NCBI RefSeq assembly: GCF_030269925.1
Contig: NC_085119.1
Coordinates: 12,001,001-12,065,000, forward strand
Length of the DNA stretch: 64,000 nucleotides
Direction of reading: 5' to 3'
Source of the DNA: Bombyx mori
Taxonomy: Eukaryota > Arthropoda > Insecta > Lepidoptera > Bombycidae
Position numbers and translations under genes: made by a program. Under the pieces are notes generated by a model, which had not been told where the DNA came from, did not search any database, and was given only the letters and a program-made list of their open reading frames with translations. Shown in pieces: positions 33,059 to 44,627 of the stretch. Within the stretch, counting starts at the first letter, position 1, and the number at the start of each line of letters is the position of its first letter.

Positions 33059-33400
33059 ATAATCCTATTACATTGCGGGTAAAAATAACAATTTTTAATG
33101 TTATATCATGGAAGAATCTCCGCCTGTATTAATAGTTCGCTAACAATTTCCTTTCGCCATTTCTCAGCAAAAAAACCTTAATAAAAATTATTTCTTTTCG
33201 AAATACAGTAAACGACGAACAATAATACACAATATTAAAGGTTATCAAAAACAAAAGCCGACCTCAAAAATATAAGACTACGTTCTTCTCAATCTACGTA
33301 CTTCGTCTATCGTCCCGAAGCCCGTGTCTACATGAAATACTCACAGAACATCACTCGTTGCGTTTATATTTTAACTAATAAACATAAAACAGGTTATTTA

Positions 33401-33537
33401 TTATATTTGGACGATCTTCCTGCGTCTCGTTAACGTTACAACGTATTCGATGCCCCAAACTAAAACGCAGGACATTATCATTGCGTTTTGCACGTGAATG
33501 CATAGAGCGAAACTGCCCGTGTAATCCCTTACGTATC
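33401..33537 (-). CDS. MCT gene, coding exon 7 (last)
   Basis: A 10-base pyrimidine tract and AG precede GA-TAC, completing a Gly codon split in phase 1 with exon 6. It encodes 45 residues, starting 'GYVRDYTGSFALCIH', the conserved G-x-x-R-D-x-T-G-S motif between helices 11 and 12, then helix 12 (about residues 545-563 of the protein) and a basic tail RRRK. The TAA stop is at 33401-33403. Too short to be flagged by ORF length, but motif and phase make it secure. A Helitron-like insertion begins about 35 bp upstream of its acceptor. Confidence 0.9.
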
Positions 33538-33571
33538 CTGAAAAAAAGCAGCACATTAACTTGAATTATAA

Positions 33572-33775
33572 TCTATACTAATATATAAATCTACAGTGGT
33601 TTTTACGGATGTTCCGTTATAACTAATGAACCATGCATCCGATTGACTTGAAACTTGGTATCCATGTAGAAAAGACATGTCCTTAATGGATAGGCTAATA
33701 TTTATATGAGTGTTGGACTCCCTAATAATAATGACAATAAATAATAATGTTAATTTTAAACGCCCAGTAGTTTCT
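33572..33775 (+). mobile_element. Helitron-like element in MCT intron 6, 3' end lost
   Basis: 'tctatactaatatataaatc', 'acagtggtttttacggatgt' and 'cttgaaacttggtatccatg' match the full copies at 55928-56141 and 58249-58496. The terminal hairpin and CTAG are missing. Confidence 0.7.
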
Positions 33776-33859
33776 TTATAAACATACAAGCTTGGATAAT
33801 AACTTTATTATTTGTTCATACGGTAAATGCTTTTCTTTCGGTTTTTCTCTTGCTGTAAA

Positions 33860-34000
33860 TAAAGCAGTGGACTTAGCTGTATTGTGATGCTGAATGATTA
33901 ACATGCGGCCCATAGACATCAAAACGTAACCCACGAAACATGAGGTCAAACTTTCAATTGTATAATGACCCTTCAAACCGACACCCTATTACTACGAAAA
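33860..34000 (-). repeat. Diverged BMC1-like tail fragment
   Basis: 'cggcccatagacatcaaaac' and 'acccttcaaaccgacaccct' are recognisable with many changes. Confidence 0.45.
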
Positions 34001-34010
34001 AGGGTGACAC

Positions 34011-34225
34011 TGTTTTTTTTTCCTACCTATTCTAGTGACCTCCAGGGGTCCATACTAGATTCACCGAGCTAGTAGGTGAGCTCATGGGGCTCACACTTGA
34101 TGAAGTTGCTAACACTGGCCCTAGCAAGAGCAGTGCTTCACAGAATCTACCACCGGATCGGAAACGCGACTCATTGAGAAGATTCGGTGAGAAACTCAGT
34201 GGGCTGTGTCTGTGGGATACACAGT
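34011..34225 (-). mobile_element. Jockey J1 tail in MCT intron 6
   Basis: T run then 'cctacctattctagtgacct', 'taggtgagctcatggggctc' to 'gagaaactcagtgggctgtg'. Reverse complement of the J1 3' UTR, moderately diverged. Confidence 0.75.
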
Positions 34226-34342
34226 AAAGACGTTGAATGATAGTTTCTACGCGTATGCCATCACAATACGCACTTTTTGTTATCTTAGCAAGCTGAATAT
34301 ACACTCGCAAAACATTATCTGCATCTACTATTCGTTAAATTA

Positions 34343-34592
34343 CTGGTGGTAGGACGTCTTGTGAGTCCGTACGGGTAGGTACCACCACCCCGCCTATTTC
34401 TACCGTGAAGCAGTAATGCGTATCGGTTTGAAGGGCGGGGTAGCCGTTGTACGGTTAAAAGTGAGACCTTACATCTCATGTCTCAAGGTAAGTGGCGGCT
34501 TTACGTTGTTGATGTCTATGGGCTCTGGTAACCACTTAACACCAGGTGGGCCGTGAGCTCGTCCACCAAGCTAAGCAATAAAAGAAATACGA
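34343..34592 (+). repeat. BMC1-like tail in MCT intron 6
   Basis: 'actggtggtaggacgtcttg' to 'agctaagcaataaaaga'. Antisense to the host gene. Confidence 0.8.
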
Positions 34593-34594
34593 AA

Positions 34595-35059
34595 TTAAAA
34601 TAAAAACACATTACCACTAAAATCCATAGATACAATGTGTAGGTTAAATTGTAATTATATTGTTACTGTTAATAAGTTGTTATCTTTTCGTAAATAAATA
34701 ACATTTTAATTTTTATCTTTGTTTTTTAATGGTTTAAACCGTAAAATTTTCTTTACAAATTATTTAATGTAAATTCAAAAAACTAACAAAATACGCTATT
34801 GTAGAAAATCCAACTATAAAATAGAAATAAAATTTTATTTAATTTTTTTGAAAGTATTAAAATTAATTAAAATTTATAAAAAAAAATTAAAAATGAGTAT
34901 TATTACTATAACTATCACAAAAGCAAACTTTTTACCAAAAAAAGGTATTTTATTTTCGTTTTTCTGAATAATTAACCGGAAAAACCTAGTATAAACGTTA
35001 GGACAAAGAACGAATTATTTTTTTGTAGTGTTGTGTTTATAATCAAAACTTGTCCTCAC
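34595..35059. other. AT-rich part of MCT intron 6
   Basis: Nothing beyond intron sequence recognised. Confidence 0.55.
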
Positions 35060-35251
35060 CAATCATTGGCCCGATCAATACGACGAGCACACCCTTGCTG
35101 ACCATGTGCAGTCCGAAAGCCGCGGGCAGTTTCTCCAAGGGACAGTACTCGGATATCGTTAGGGTGAAGTTGCTGAGACACATCCCACGGAAGAAACCGC
35201 ATATAGACAGCCATATCATCAGCGACACCCATTCAGTTTGCTCGGCTAGTA
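35060..35251 (-). CDS. MCT gene, coding exon 6
   Basis: 192 nt, phase 1 at both ends, acceptor 'aatttcag', donor gtgagg. Residues 465-528 of the protein: helices 10-11, with 'WLSICGFFRGMCLSNFTLT' and 'LPAAFGLHMVSKGVLVVLIG'. The longer open frame on either side is intron. Confidence 0.92.
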
Positions 35252-35504
35252 CTGAAATTAAAATACGTTTTAAATTCTTAGTCTTAGGATTAGACTCGAT
35301 AGTTTTGAGACGAAAGTGGTCCAACTAACTAACTTGCGGACCAAGTCTTACAAGCTTGAAAACGGAGGGCATGACTGCTTCTCGACCAAAACAGGGTGAC
35401 CCAGGGCGACCCAATACTAAGTAGTTAATGTAACCCAGAGATCGGAGATTCAAGTCTCATATTTATTTAGTCACTTGATAAATCGCTTGTTTAAGGGCCG
35501 CCTT

Positions 35505-35708
35505 TAGTGCCCCACTGAGTTTCTCGCCTGATCTTTCCAGAAGAATCTATCACGCGGTCGCATTTCCGAACCGGTCATAGATTCTGCGAAGCACTGCTTT
35601 TGCTAGGGCAATGTTAGCAAATTCTCTCAGATTGAACCCGTCAGCTCACCTAGTCATCCGGGCGTAGCTGGAATAGCCCCTTACTATTAATAGGCTAACA
35701 GGAGAAAA
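35505..35708 (+). mobile_element. Jockey J1 tail in MCT intron 5
   Basis: 'gccccactgagtttctcgcc', 'agattctgcgaagcactgct' through 'aataggctaacaggagaaaa'. Diverged, with small deletions. Confidence 0.7.
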
Positions 35709-35847
35709 AAACAGAGGTTTGGCACAAATACCGCTAATGCTACCCTCCAGACATACGGTCATCGACATTTACGGGCGAATAGAATAATTATCTTTAGTTA
35801 TATTTAATACAATATGAATAAACATTGATAAAGTGTACAATTAAAAC

Positions 35848-36092
35848 TTTTTTTTATTGCTTAGATGGGTGGACGAGCTCACAGTCCACCTGGTGTTAAG
35901 TGGTTACTGAAGCCCATAGACATCTACAACGTAAATGCGACACCACCTTGAGATATAAGTTCTAAGGTCTCAATATAGTTACAACGGCTGCCCCACCCTT
36001 CAAACCGAAACGCATTACTGCTTCACGGCAGAAATAGGCAGAGCGGTGGTACCTACCCGTCCGGACTCACAAGAGGTCCTACCACCAGTAAT
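35848..36092 (-). repeat. BMC1-like tail in MCT intron 5
   Basis: 'tttttattgcttagatgggt' to 'ggtcctaccaccagtaa', well preserved; same sense as the host gene. Confidence 0.85.
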
Positions 36093-36094
36093 AA

Positions 36095-36687
36095 CGCAAA
36101 TTATAATTTTGCGGGTTTGATTTTATTACACGACTGAATTCACAGCAACGAACTGTCCACCAGACCAGCACTACAAGTGCTTTATAATTACTATTAACGG
36201 GCATCAATTAGAAACGTTGCTAACGATAACATTAATTTTCAATTAATATTCTCACGCACGCGTTTCGCTTAAGACTGATGTGGCATTTACGAAAACGAAT
36301 TTATTTAGTGAAAAACTATTACAATTAGGTAATATATCGGAATACTAAATAAATAGTTTAAATCAATTTATAAAGATCGGTAATATTAGTGTTAAAGTTT
36401 TTATCGTTGGAAATAATGATATGTTATGTTCTCTTTCTATAAAGTTAGTGTTGACGTCATAAGTAGCTATAGTTCTCTCTCTGTCTAGTATTAAATCTAA
36501 AAACTTTAGATATTGTTATGTAAACAGACTTTCATCTTTTATTCGTTCGTAATTTTCATAGCCGAATCTTTTATGGGACATCAAAATATATTTAGCGAAC
36601 GCACCTCGCGACATGCGCTCGTGACGTACCTATTCGTTTTTGTTACAAATAAAAACATACTCAGGATCGAGTAACCCCAATTCTTAC
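36095..36687. other. Part of MCT intron 5
   Basis: No repeat or exon recognised. Confidence 0.55.
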
Positions 36688-37054
36688 CTGATCTAGTGGC
36701 GGCCAAGAAAAACGAGGATATAAAAAATATCAATTTCTTCGATATCGTGGTTCTGTCGAAAATCGGTGGTAGGATCAGCCGCACCAGGTTATCGGAGATC
36801 GCGGTCATCGACAGACAGAACGCCGTGTCGTCCATGTTGTAACCTAAATTGCTTATAAAGAACGGGGTCAACATCCTGAACTGCAACTCGCCGCTCCAAA
36901 ACAGAGCCAGTCCTAGGATTAGGTTCAGAAAGGACCAGTCCTTTAGCAAATCTAAATCCATCAGATCTATGAATCGTCTAATGAAGCCCTTCTTTTCCGA
37001 TACGGGCTCGGCTTTTTTTATTGTCTTCATTTGTATCGCTTCTTCGTCTGCTGT
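36688..37054 (-). CDS. MCT gene, coding exon 5
   Basis: 367 nt, phase 0 start, phase 1 end; acceptor 'aattccag', donor gtaaga. Residues 343-464: end of the hydrophilic loop (TADEEAIQMKTIKKAEP), then helices 7-9 beginning at 'FLNLILGLALFWSGE' (about 384). 'PPIFDR' near 444 lies in the helix 8 region. An alternative acceptor four bases downstream (AG at 37052-37051) would also keep frame if paired with the alternative donor of exon 4 (see findings). Confidence 0.92.
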
Positions 37055-38187
37055 CTGGAATTACAAGCGTAATATAAATCGGGTTAGAGTTCGACGAAAT
37101 CGTAAATTAAGTCTTTAAAAGACCGTCTTTTATACTCGTTTATAAAAAGCCTAATCAAGTCATATACATTGCGGCGTAACATTTGTAAGCTTCGAACGGC
37201 AATCGATAGTGAATTTTCTTCGAACCCACAACGCTGCTTAAAACAAATACAACACGTACCTACCCACACTATTGAATTTAATGAAATGTATTACTATCAT
37301 ACGAGCCTCAAATTGAGAAATTATTTTAAATCCATCCTCCCTTCCTTTTTTGGCAACTACTGTTCGCTTTATTCAAATATACATACATATATTAGAATGG
37401 ATGAAGTTTCAAAGCTAAGAAGCATACTTCATAAACGATATTTTCAGAGAACTATCATTTTCCTTAAACCAAGTTTCATTATGATACAATATTGAATATT
37501 CATGAAACAGCATAAGAAATAAACTTATTTTTTTATTTCCCCTGAGTGTTACGAAAAACGTTTATCACGTGAATAAGAAACTCGTGACAACGAGAAGAAA
37601 TATATAACGCATGCAATTTTAAATCTTTAGGTAGTCTAAATAGCGTTTTAATTTATTTTTACATATTTAAAAACAAAGTTACGGTTTAATGTCGTATTTA
37701 TTATTTTATTTTATTGTCGTTTCAAAGTTTGAAATACTTTACAGTTTTCGTGGTTACGAATGAACAAGCTGCAATTCATCAACATTTGAATATTGTCCTA
37801 ACTACCGTCTAATTGTATAAAAAAATTTATCGACCGATACGTAAAAACAATAATTTTATTTACGTCAACGACTCGTGAAAACCAAAGGAAATATTATAGT
37901 TTTGAAGTCATTAGCATAAAACATTGCTTATTCGTCATCTCGTGCTAATTTAACCATCAAAGGCGAAAACGAATGTGAACACGGTTTCATGAAAATTACG
38001 TAAGTTTATACTATTCATTAACAATACAAGGTATGTTGGTATATTAGTATATTGGTAATAATAACACCCATCGACAACCCGCCTTCGAAGTACTGGTTCG
38101 AAGGTAAAAATATTCTAGGGTACCCGAAGTAAATGGTTCAAATGAAACTTAGGACATTGGTATATTATATAAATAAATATTATATAT
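37055..38187. other. Part of MCT intron 4
   Basis: AT-rich; no repeat recognised apart from the tail at its right end. Confidence 0.55.
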
Positions 38188-38373
38188 TTTTTATTTATTT
38201 ATTGCTTAGATGGGTGGACGATCTCACAGCACACGGGGTGTTAAGTGGTAACTGGAACCCATAGACATCTAGCGCCACCCACCTTGAGATACGAGTTCTA
38301 AAGTCTCAAGTATAGTTACAACGGCTGCCCCACCCTTCAAACCGAAACGGATTACTGCTTCACGGCAGAAATA
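38188..38373 (-). repeat. BMC1-like tail beside the exon 4 splice donor
   Basis: 'attgcttagatgggtggacg' to 'cttcacggcagaaata'. Same sense as the host gene; lacks the last ~55 bp of the consensus. It ends about 19 bp from the exon 4 boundary. Confidence 0.8.
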
Positions 38374-38392
38374 ATTAAAATGCATCACCTAC

Positions 38393-38749
38393 ATCGAGAT
38401 AGAGCTGTAGATAGCTGCCCGTGAAGTCCATGTTTGATATGTTGGAGATGACGGAGACTTTCCTTCTGCGTGCCGCTTCGTTCATGCTGCCGCTAGATGT
38501 CACTCGCGGCATCACGCCCACAGAGGCCGCGGTGGTGAGCCCCGGGTACACCTTCGAGTTCTTCTCAAAATCTTGTAACGGTTTATCGCAGGTCTTAGCG
38601 CGGGTCATCCCTATCGTGCGAACCGAAGGATGATTCATGTTAGAGTGGGAACGCTGCGTTGTTAGTTTCGGCATCGGATGCGTGACGAGAGGATTGATCT
38701 CGAATTTATCTTCGTTTTCTTCGTCGCTTTCCATAATGCATTCCATCTC
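38393..38749 (-). CDS. MCT gene, coding exon 4 (central loop)
   Basis: 357 nt, phase 0 both ends; acceptor 'cgttttag', donor gtaggt. Residues 224-342, starting EMECIMESDEENED and ending LQLYLD. Entirely hydrophilic with Ser, Arg, Pro and Asn: the cytoplasmic loop between helices 6 and 7, longer than in most vertebrate relatives as far as I recall. Probable regulatory sites: 'RRRKVSVISNIS' near 320. If the donor is not used, translation would stop four or five codons later. Confidence 0.88.
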
Positions 38750-38802
38750 CTAAAACGGAAGGTCGTTTATCGATTAACTCGCATTTAATTTCGTATTAGG
38801 TT

Positions 38803-39050
38803 TTTATTTATTTATTGCTTAGATGGATGGACGAGCTCACAGCTCACATGGTGTTAAGTGGTTACTGGAGCCCATAGACATCTACAACGTAAACGCGCCA
38901 CCCACCTTGAGATATAAGTTCTAAGGTCTCAGTATAGTTACAACAGCTGCCCCACCCTTCAAACCGAAACGCATTGCTGCTTCACGACAGAAATAGGCGG
39001 GGTGGTGGTACCTACCCGCGCGGACTCACAAGAGGTCCTACCACCAGTAA
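38803..39050 (-). repeat. BMC1-like tail filling MCT intron 3
   Basis: 'tttattgcttagatggatgg' to 'ggtcctaccaccagtaatt'. It makes up more than half of the 439-bp intron 3. Confidence 0.85.
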
Positions 39051-39188
39051 TTTTATATTGTAGTAGGTCATTCACTATTGTATTTCTCTCTCCCCAGTTG
39101 TGATAAATTTACAATCAATATTGAAATTACTTTCTACTTGTCTTGCTTTTCCTACTTTGTAATTGAAAAACCTTAGTATAAAACTTAC

Positions 39189-39472
39189 TTTAATGTTTTG
39201 CATTTCCGCATCCACGGGTACTTCCTTTAGATGCCTTTTGATTGGTTGAAGGAGACATGATCCTACTACAGCGTTAAACGCCAGCGCTCCAAGTATCACT
39301 ACGGTCCATCTGAACCCGTACTCTCCCAGTAGTAATTTGACTAGTTGTGGCATCACCATCAAACCGAACCCGGTTCCCGCCATGGACAAACCCACGGCCT
39401 GTCCTCGCTTCTTGGAGAAATAGTGATTGAGGGAGACAAAAGAAGAAGACGAGGCTAGACCTACGCCAAACC
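39189..39472 (-). CDS. MCT gene, coding exon 3
   Basis: 284 nt, phase 1 to phase 0; acceptor 'gtttacag', donor gtaagt. Residues 129-223: end of helix 4, the second family signature HYFSKKRGQAVG (145-156), helices 5 and 6 ('TVVILGALAFNAVVGSCLL'), then the start of the central loop. The reading frame continues past the donor, which is not coding. Confidence 0.93.
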
Positions 39473-40175
39473 CTGTAAACACAAAAAAAACAAATTTATA
39501 ACAACAGATTTAATATAAATTCCCACCCTGATATCTCGTTTAGAAATGAAAATACTTGCTAGCGAAAGGCAGAACAATGTAAGATCCATAAGCTTATCAC
39601 ACAGAAAACAAATCGTTTTTAGCCGACCTCATAAAAGGAGGTTTTCAATCCGACTGTTTATTTCAATGAGTGATAGATACCTCCAAACTTTTTTCATAGC
39701 GAATTTATTGTCATTTGAAAGCCGGTGTTTCGGTGTGATCGCATTTAAGTTTGAACAAGATATGTCCGGTAGTTTTTGAGTCTGTTTTCGTTTATTATAA
39801 ACATTTCATGACTAGCATGTTTAAAAAAAATACATTTCTAAAGTACATGCACTACGCTAGTTTGTTAACAACATTCCTAGTTAATATTGGACTGTAGATT
39901 CTATATTTAGTCATTGAACTAGAAACAAGCCAACACAATGACCAAGAAATTATCAAGTCGTGTCAAAACGAGAATTCAGAATGTAAAGCGTTAGTAATGA
40001 GTGAATACGTAAAATGTTACTAAGTCGATATTTTATTTTACTAAATTATATTACGCTATACGGACAGGATTTTACGTAAAAACAATCCTAAATTATGTAC
40101 GCGTATATAATACATATCTCTAATGTTTTAACAAACAATACTTCAGTTTTTTAAAGAATTTTCTGTATCTTTTAT
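39473..40175. other. Part of MCT intron 2
   Basis: No repeat or exon recognised. Confidence 0.55.
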
Positions 40176-40177
40176 TA

Positions 40178-40423
40178 TTTTATTTTTTATTACTTGGTGG
40201 ACGAGCTCACAGCCCACCTGGTGTTAAGTGGTTACTGGAGCCCATAGACATCTACAACGTAAATGCACCACCCACCTTGAGATATAAGTTCTAAGGTCTC
40301 GAGTATAGTTTCAACGGCTGCCACACCCTTCAAATCGAAACGCATTACTACTTCACGGCAGAAATAGGCAGGGTGGTGGTACCTACCCGCGCGGACTCAC
40401 AAGAGGTCCTACCAACAGTAAAA
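40178..40423 (-). repeat. BMC1-like tail in MCT intron 2
   Basis: 'ttattacttggtggacgagc' to 'gaggtcctaccaacagtaaa'; well preserved. Confidence 0.85.
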
Positions 40424-40974
40424 AATCTTGAACAGTATGATAGTTATGTTTTAACTAAACAAAATTTTATTTAAACTTAAAGACTATTACAACGTAGCAA
40501 ATAAAATTAACGATAAACAAATGCAAACTCAAAACAAAAAAGAAAAAGTTAAAGTCGTTGCGTGTTCTCGTTTTTCATTATCAGAAAAAAAAATATATAG
40601 GTTTCCTCAATGACGTGAGCGAACACTAAAGAATTTTACGGCCTATCTGTTTTACGAGTAATAAAACAATTAGGTGTAAATGTTTCAATTTATCCCGCAG
40701 CTCCGAACACGTAGCCAAACAATGTTTGGGCTGGGTGTCAATCAGTTTCAAACGCGGGAACCACTAGCGCTGAAAACTATTCCTAGAGCGTACAGGGTAT
40801 TATGTTTATTTAATTTTATTGAAGCAACAAACGCTCGCGGCCATTTACAAATTTGCTTCGTGTAAAATCCTAATTATATTGTATGTACTGTATTATAACA
40901 ATTTCCATTGATAGAAAACAGGCAATCTCTGACGCCTATCATTCGGTGAATCTTGTTTAGTTATCACTACATAG

Positions 40975-41172
40975 TATAAAACAAAGTCGCTTTCTTTCAA
41001 ACTTTAGATCTTTAAAACTACGCAATGGATTTTGATTCGGTTTTTTTTAATAGATAGAGTGATTGAAGACAAAGGTTTATATATATATATATAATAATAT
41101 CCATTAAGTAGTGGAGAAATCAATAATAAATTACAGTTTCCGAAGCGAAGCGAGGGCGGGTCGCTAATAACT
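40975..41172 (+). mobile_element. Diverged Helitron-like element in MCT intron 2
   Basis: The 3' end 'ccgaagcgaagcgagggcgg' plus 'gtcgctaa' is the same hairpin region as at 43226-43254. The 5' half is poorly conserved, with a (TA)n run at 41080-41092. Confidence 0.55.
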
Positions 41173-41371
41173 TACAAATCAAATATTCAGCAATTTATGT
41201 CCTACATATGTTAATAAAAAATAGCATGTTATTTAAGTACTAAATTTTTTTAGTCGCATACTTTATTGCTCAAGGTCGTGTCCTTGAAAGGTTTTCGTGG
41301 CTCTTTGTACCATCAGCCTCCATTTCGTTCGGTTTTCTAATACTAAATATTCTGTGTAAAAAATAGCTCAC

Positions 41372-41642
41372 CTCCCAAAATGCTGTAGGTCGCCAATATA
41401 TGGCCGATACTCTTCGCCGGGGCGGTGAACAGTAATCCGAGGGCACATATCGTTGAACCGACGAAACAAACTTTTCTGTATGAGAACGTCTTTATAACAG
41501 GACCAACGAAGAAGCCGGAGAAATTTACTACAGAGTCCAAAGTACTAGCGATGAAGGAAGCACCCGTTGTGCGGACGCCAAGGTCATCCAACAAGTCTTT
41601 GAATAGGAGACCGAAAGACGGCTCCAGAGATCTCGTCGAAAA
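41372..41642 (-). CDS. MCT gene, coding exon 2
   Basis: 271 nt, phase 0 start, phase 1 end; acceptor 'tttttcag', donor gtgagc. Residues 39-128: 'RSLEPSFGLLFKDLLDDLG' following helix 1, helix 2 ('ASFIASTLDSVVNFSGFFVG'), helix 3 and most of helix 4. Continues exon 1 without interruption. Confidence 0.93.
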
Positions 41643-43050
41643 CTGAAAAAATATTAAATCAAAACTTTAGTGCGATGTCGTCTTTTCGCATTAAAAGTGT
41701 CCAGTTTCCAAAAATATTCGATACGCGGAATCATTTGGTATCACCAGTATTTTTCTCATAAATACTGTCAAAAGAGCGTAGTTTAGTTTTAGTTTTTTTT
41801 TTAATTAACCTATGTTTTGACTACTATTAACAAAATTAATACATAATTTTATCTTACTTTAAAAGACAAATAATTTAACTGGTAATAAAAAAAAATTGCA
41901 AAGGTGATTAATATTAAAAATATCTCATGTTAAAACACTCTCCTGTAAAATTAGTAAGTTTTGAGATTATACAGTTTTAATGCGAGAAGGCGATATCGGG
42001 ATCAATACGAAAAACAATTACAAACCCGAATCGAAATGAAACGTTTTCACAACAGTTATAAATACCAATTCATTATTCGTTTAGTTGAATCAGTTCACGG
42101 TTTAAACTGACAAGGTTTTCGAACCAATAAACATAACCCATTGTTATAAATTTCTCAGTACAGACAGAATTGTGAAGTAAAATTATTTACGCTTCACATC
42201 CACATAATATGATAAATAAACATGATTTATCAATGAATTAATTAAAGTACATCATCATGCGCCAGAGCTGTGCAATCTTGATAAAACTGTCGATTGGTGA
42301 CGTGTTTATGAAATGACCCTGACCTTGGAATCTATTCAGTGATAACAAATCACAAGCAGTCAGGTATCATATAAATAGTGTTTATGGTAGCGGGTTCACT
42401 GAGTTTTATTTAATATTTGAAGAATCAAAACTGATTGTTTCATAATAGGAGGGGAGTTCAATTGAGTTCATGCTAAGGCCGGATGATACATGCAAAAATG
42501 ATTTTTGGAAATGCACTTCCGCTAAATGATGATGATGTTCCGTGTGTTATGTAAAAACTTTATCCTAAGATATGTGTTTGGTGTCAAAGCAAAAATATGA
42601 CTTCTCATTTTTAATATATATATGACGACAGTAAGACCCTGCCATATGCCAGTTCTATCGAAACCCTGTAAAATATGTCCTATTAATGTAATAATACCAT
42701 CTTTAGAAACAGAAATATGTGCATTTGACTACTTCATTTTATATCTTAATATTATTTTTATAGTAAAATACCTTTCTATTACAAAATTTTAAATTATGAA
42801 TCTCATTTTCACTTACAGCTTATTTTTAGGTCACCTAAGATTTAAATCGAATTTCATCTATGTTAATGGCACGAAGCCGTAAAAAATCGATAAAAAATTC
42901 AACGATGTATTTTAAAACGATATGTACGCATTTGACGGTTATCTCATAGTTATAGTGTCAAGGGCACGTCTATTGTTGAACAATCGCAATTAATTCACAA
43001 TAGAAACTAAAGCAATTCGTAAGTCAAAAGACTCTAGTCATGTATAGAAT
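41643..43050. other. AT-rich part of MCT intron 1
   Basis: No exon or repeat recognised. Confidence 0.5.
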
Positions 43051-43053
43051 ATA

Positions 43054-43254
43054 TCTATACTAATATTATAAAGAGGACAGATTTGTTTGTTTGTTTGTTT
43101 CGAATAGGCTCCGAAACTACTGGAGCGATTTGAAAAATTATTTTTCCATTAGAAGCCGACATTGTCCCTGATGAACATAGGCTACTTTTTTTTTTTTTTT
43201 TTGGTTTCATGTGTGTTTTATTGTTTCCGAAGCGAAGCGAGGGCGGGTCGCTAG
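43054..43254 (+). mobile_element. Helitron-like element, both ends present
   Basis: Starts 'tctatactaatattataaag' and ends 'gcgagggcgggtcg' + CTAG (43251-43254). The interior includes (TTTG)n and a 19-T run. ~200 bp, non-autonomous, antisense to the MCT gene. Confidence 0.75.
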
Positions 43255-43259
43255 TATAG

Positions 43260-44619
43260 AATAAAGATAAAGTATATTCACTGTGCAAATCAAAGGGAAA
43301 AAAACGTTCTTGTCATAATCCCGAACCGCTTGAGCGCTGTTCAACAGAAGACACAATATTATTATTCCGTATTATGATGTCATTCAAGTTGTCCTATTGT
43401 TTGCTCGCGATTTAAGCTTATATGGAAAATAAATTAGGAAGTTTTATTTTATTTACCAAATCGTTTAATAAGAATTTTGCTTGAGTTTTGTTCCTTCATA
43501 ATATATTCGTAAGCGCATATTAATTTAGTGAAGTTTAAGAGACAATAGTTTTACTTTTAACAGAATCCACATCGTTCGAAAGTAGAACGGTATTTTCATG
43601 ACCTAGGCTAGGCTTACGACCCTTGTCGCACTGTATTCAGATCGACAATAGACAGTAATTTTGCAGCCCACCTTAAGACATGAAGTCCATGCATCAGATA
43701 ATCGAAGTGTCGATGGCTATCCGTACCAGCGTTCGCGACACGCCCCGACACCCCCCATCCCAAAAAAATAATGTTGATTAGTAATGACAAAGGGTAACCA
43801 CTTAAGATATCAAAAACAATAAGTATTACCTACGCAGATGTAACGAAACTTCGACCAAAGAAATTAATTTACAATATTTTCCAATGTCTTCGTTAGTATA
43901 GAAGTTGGTGTTTCCGACTCTTGTTTCATGAGTCCAGAATCAATTCTCGGCAGGAGTCAGTTTCATTTTCGAAAATATTTGGCGTTCAGCGTCGCAAATA
44001 ACGCAAGATAAAATCCTTTTACCTTGGCCCTCCTCGTCTCCCTCTTCCTCTCTGGAGGTGCCGGAGTCCGACATAACCCAGTCCCTTACCCCTTTCGACC
44101 GGGTATCCATAAATGGATTCCTAAGTGTTAAAAAAAGGGCCGTTGGATGCGAAATGTAATGTTTTACAATAAACAACTACGAAAACATACAAAACAAGTG
44201 CCTATTTCATACAATAAGAAATGTTACCGTTATTCGGAGGTTGTTTTAGTAGTCACACTTCAACATTCATTATAAATCAAATAAGCTAAAACCGTTCGTT
44301 CTGCTAAATGATTTTTGTTCTAAGACGTTCGATAAGATTGTGTATGGTAAACGACCAAACTCATTACTTCCAATGTTCCAATAATAAACCTTACTTTATC
44401 TTTAGTAGTAATGACATTTTATCGACGATCTAATCATCTACCTTAGATTTCACTTTAATAAACATGCAATTTTCTTTCTTTATTTGGCTTAAAATGTCTT
44501 TTGTTTTATTTTAATTATCAAAATGTTTTTTGTTTGTTTGTTATATTGCATTTTTTATTTCATAAATCTTACTAGCATAGGAACCATTAGTGGCTAGTCA
44601 AAAAGGTCTCCATCGTCCG
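43260..44619. other. MCT intron 1, with one GC-rich coding-like patch
   Basis: AT-rich apart from the patch at 44023-44120 described separately. Confidence 0.5.
44023..44120 (-). other. Possible 98-nt exon of unknown gene or old transposon fragment
   Basis: A GC-rich minus-strand patch within MCT intron 1 has an AG acceptor-like border (cacttag) and a donor-like 'G|gtaaaag'. It encodes an acidic frame with 'REEEGDEEGQG'. Ninety-eight nt is not a multiple of three, and no reading of it joins MCT exons 1 and 2 in frame, so it is not a constitutive MCT exon. It could be a 5' non-coding exon for an internal promoter, or a decayed element. Confidence 0.2.
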
Positions 44620-44627
44620 TTTGACCT

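Noticed and set aside
43940..44176. Internal MCT exon from the acidic frame.
   Set aside because: 98 nt would shift the frame and MCT exons 1 and 2 already join perfectly.
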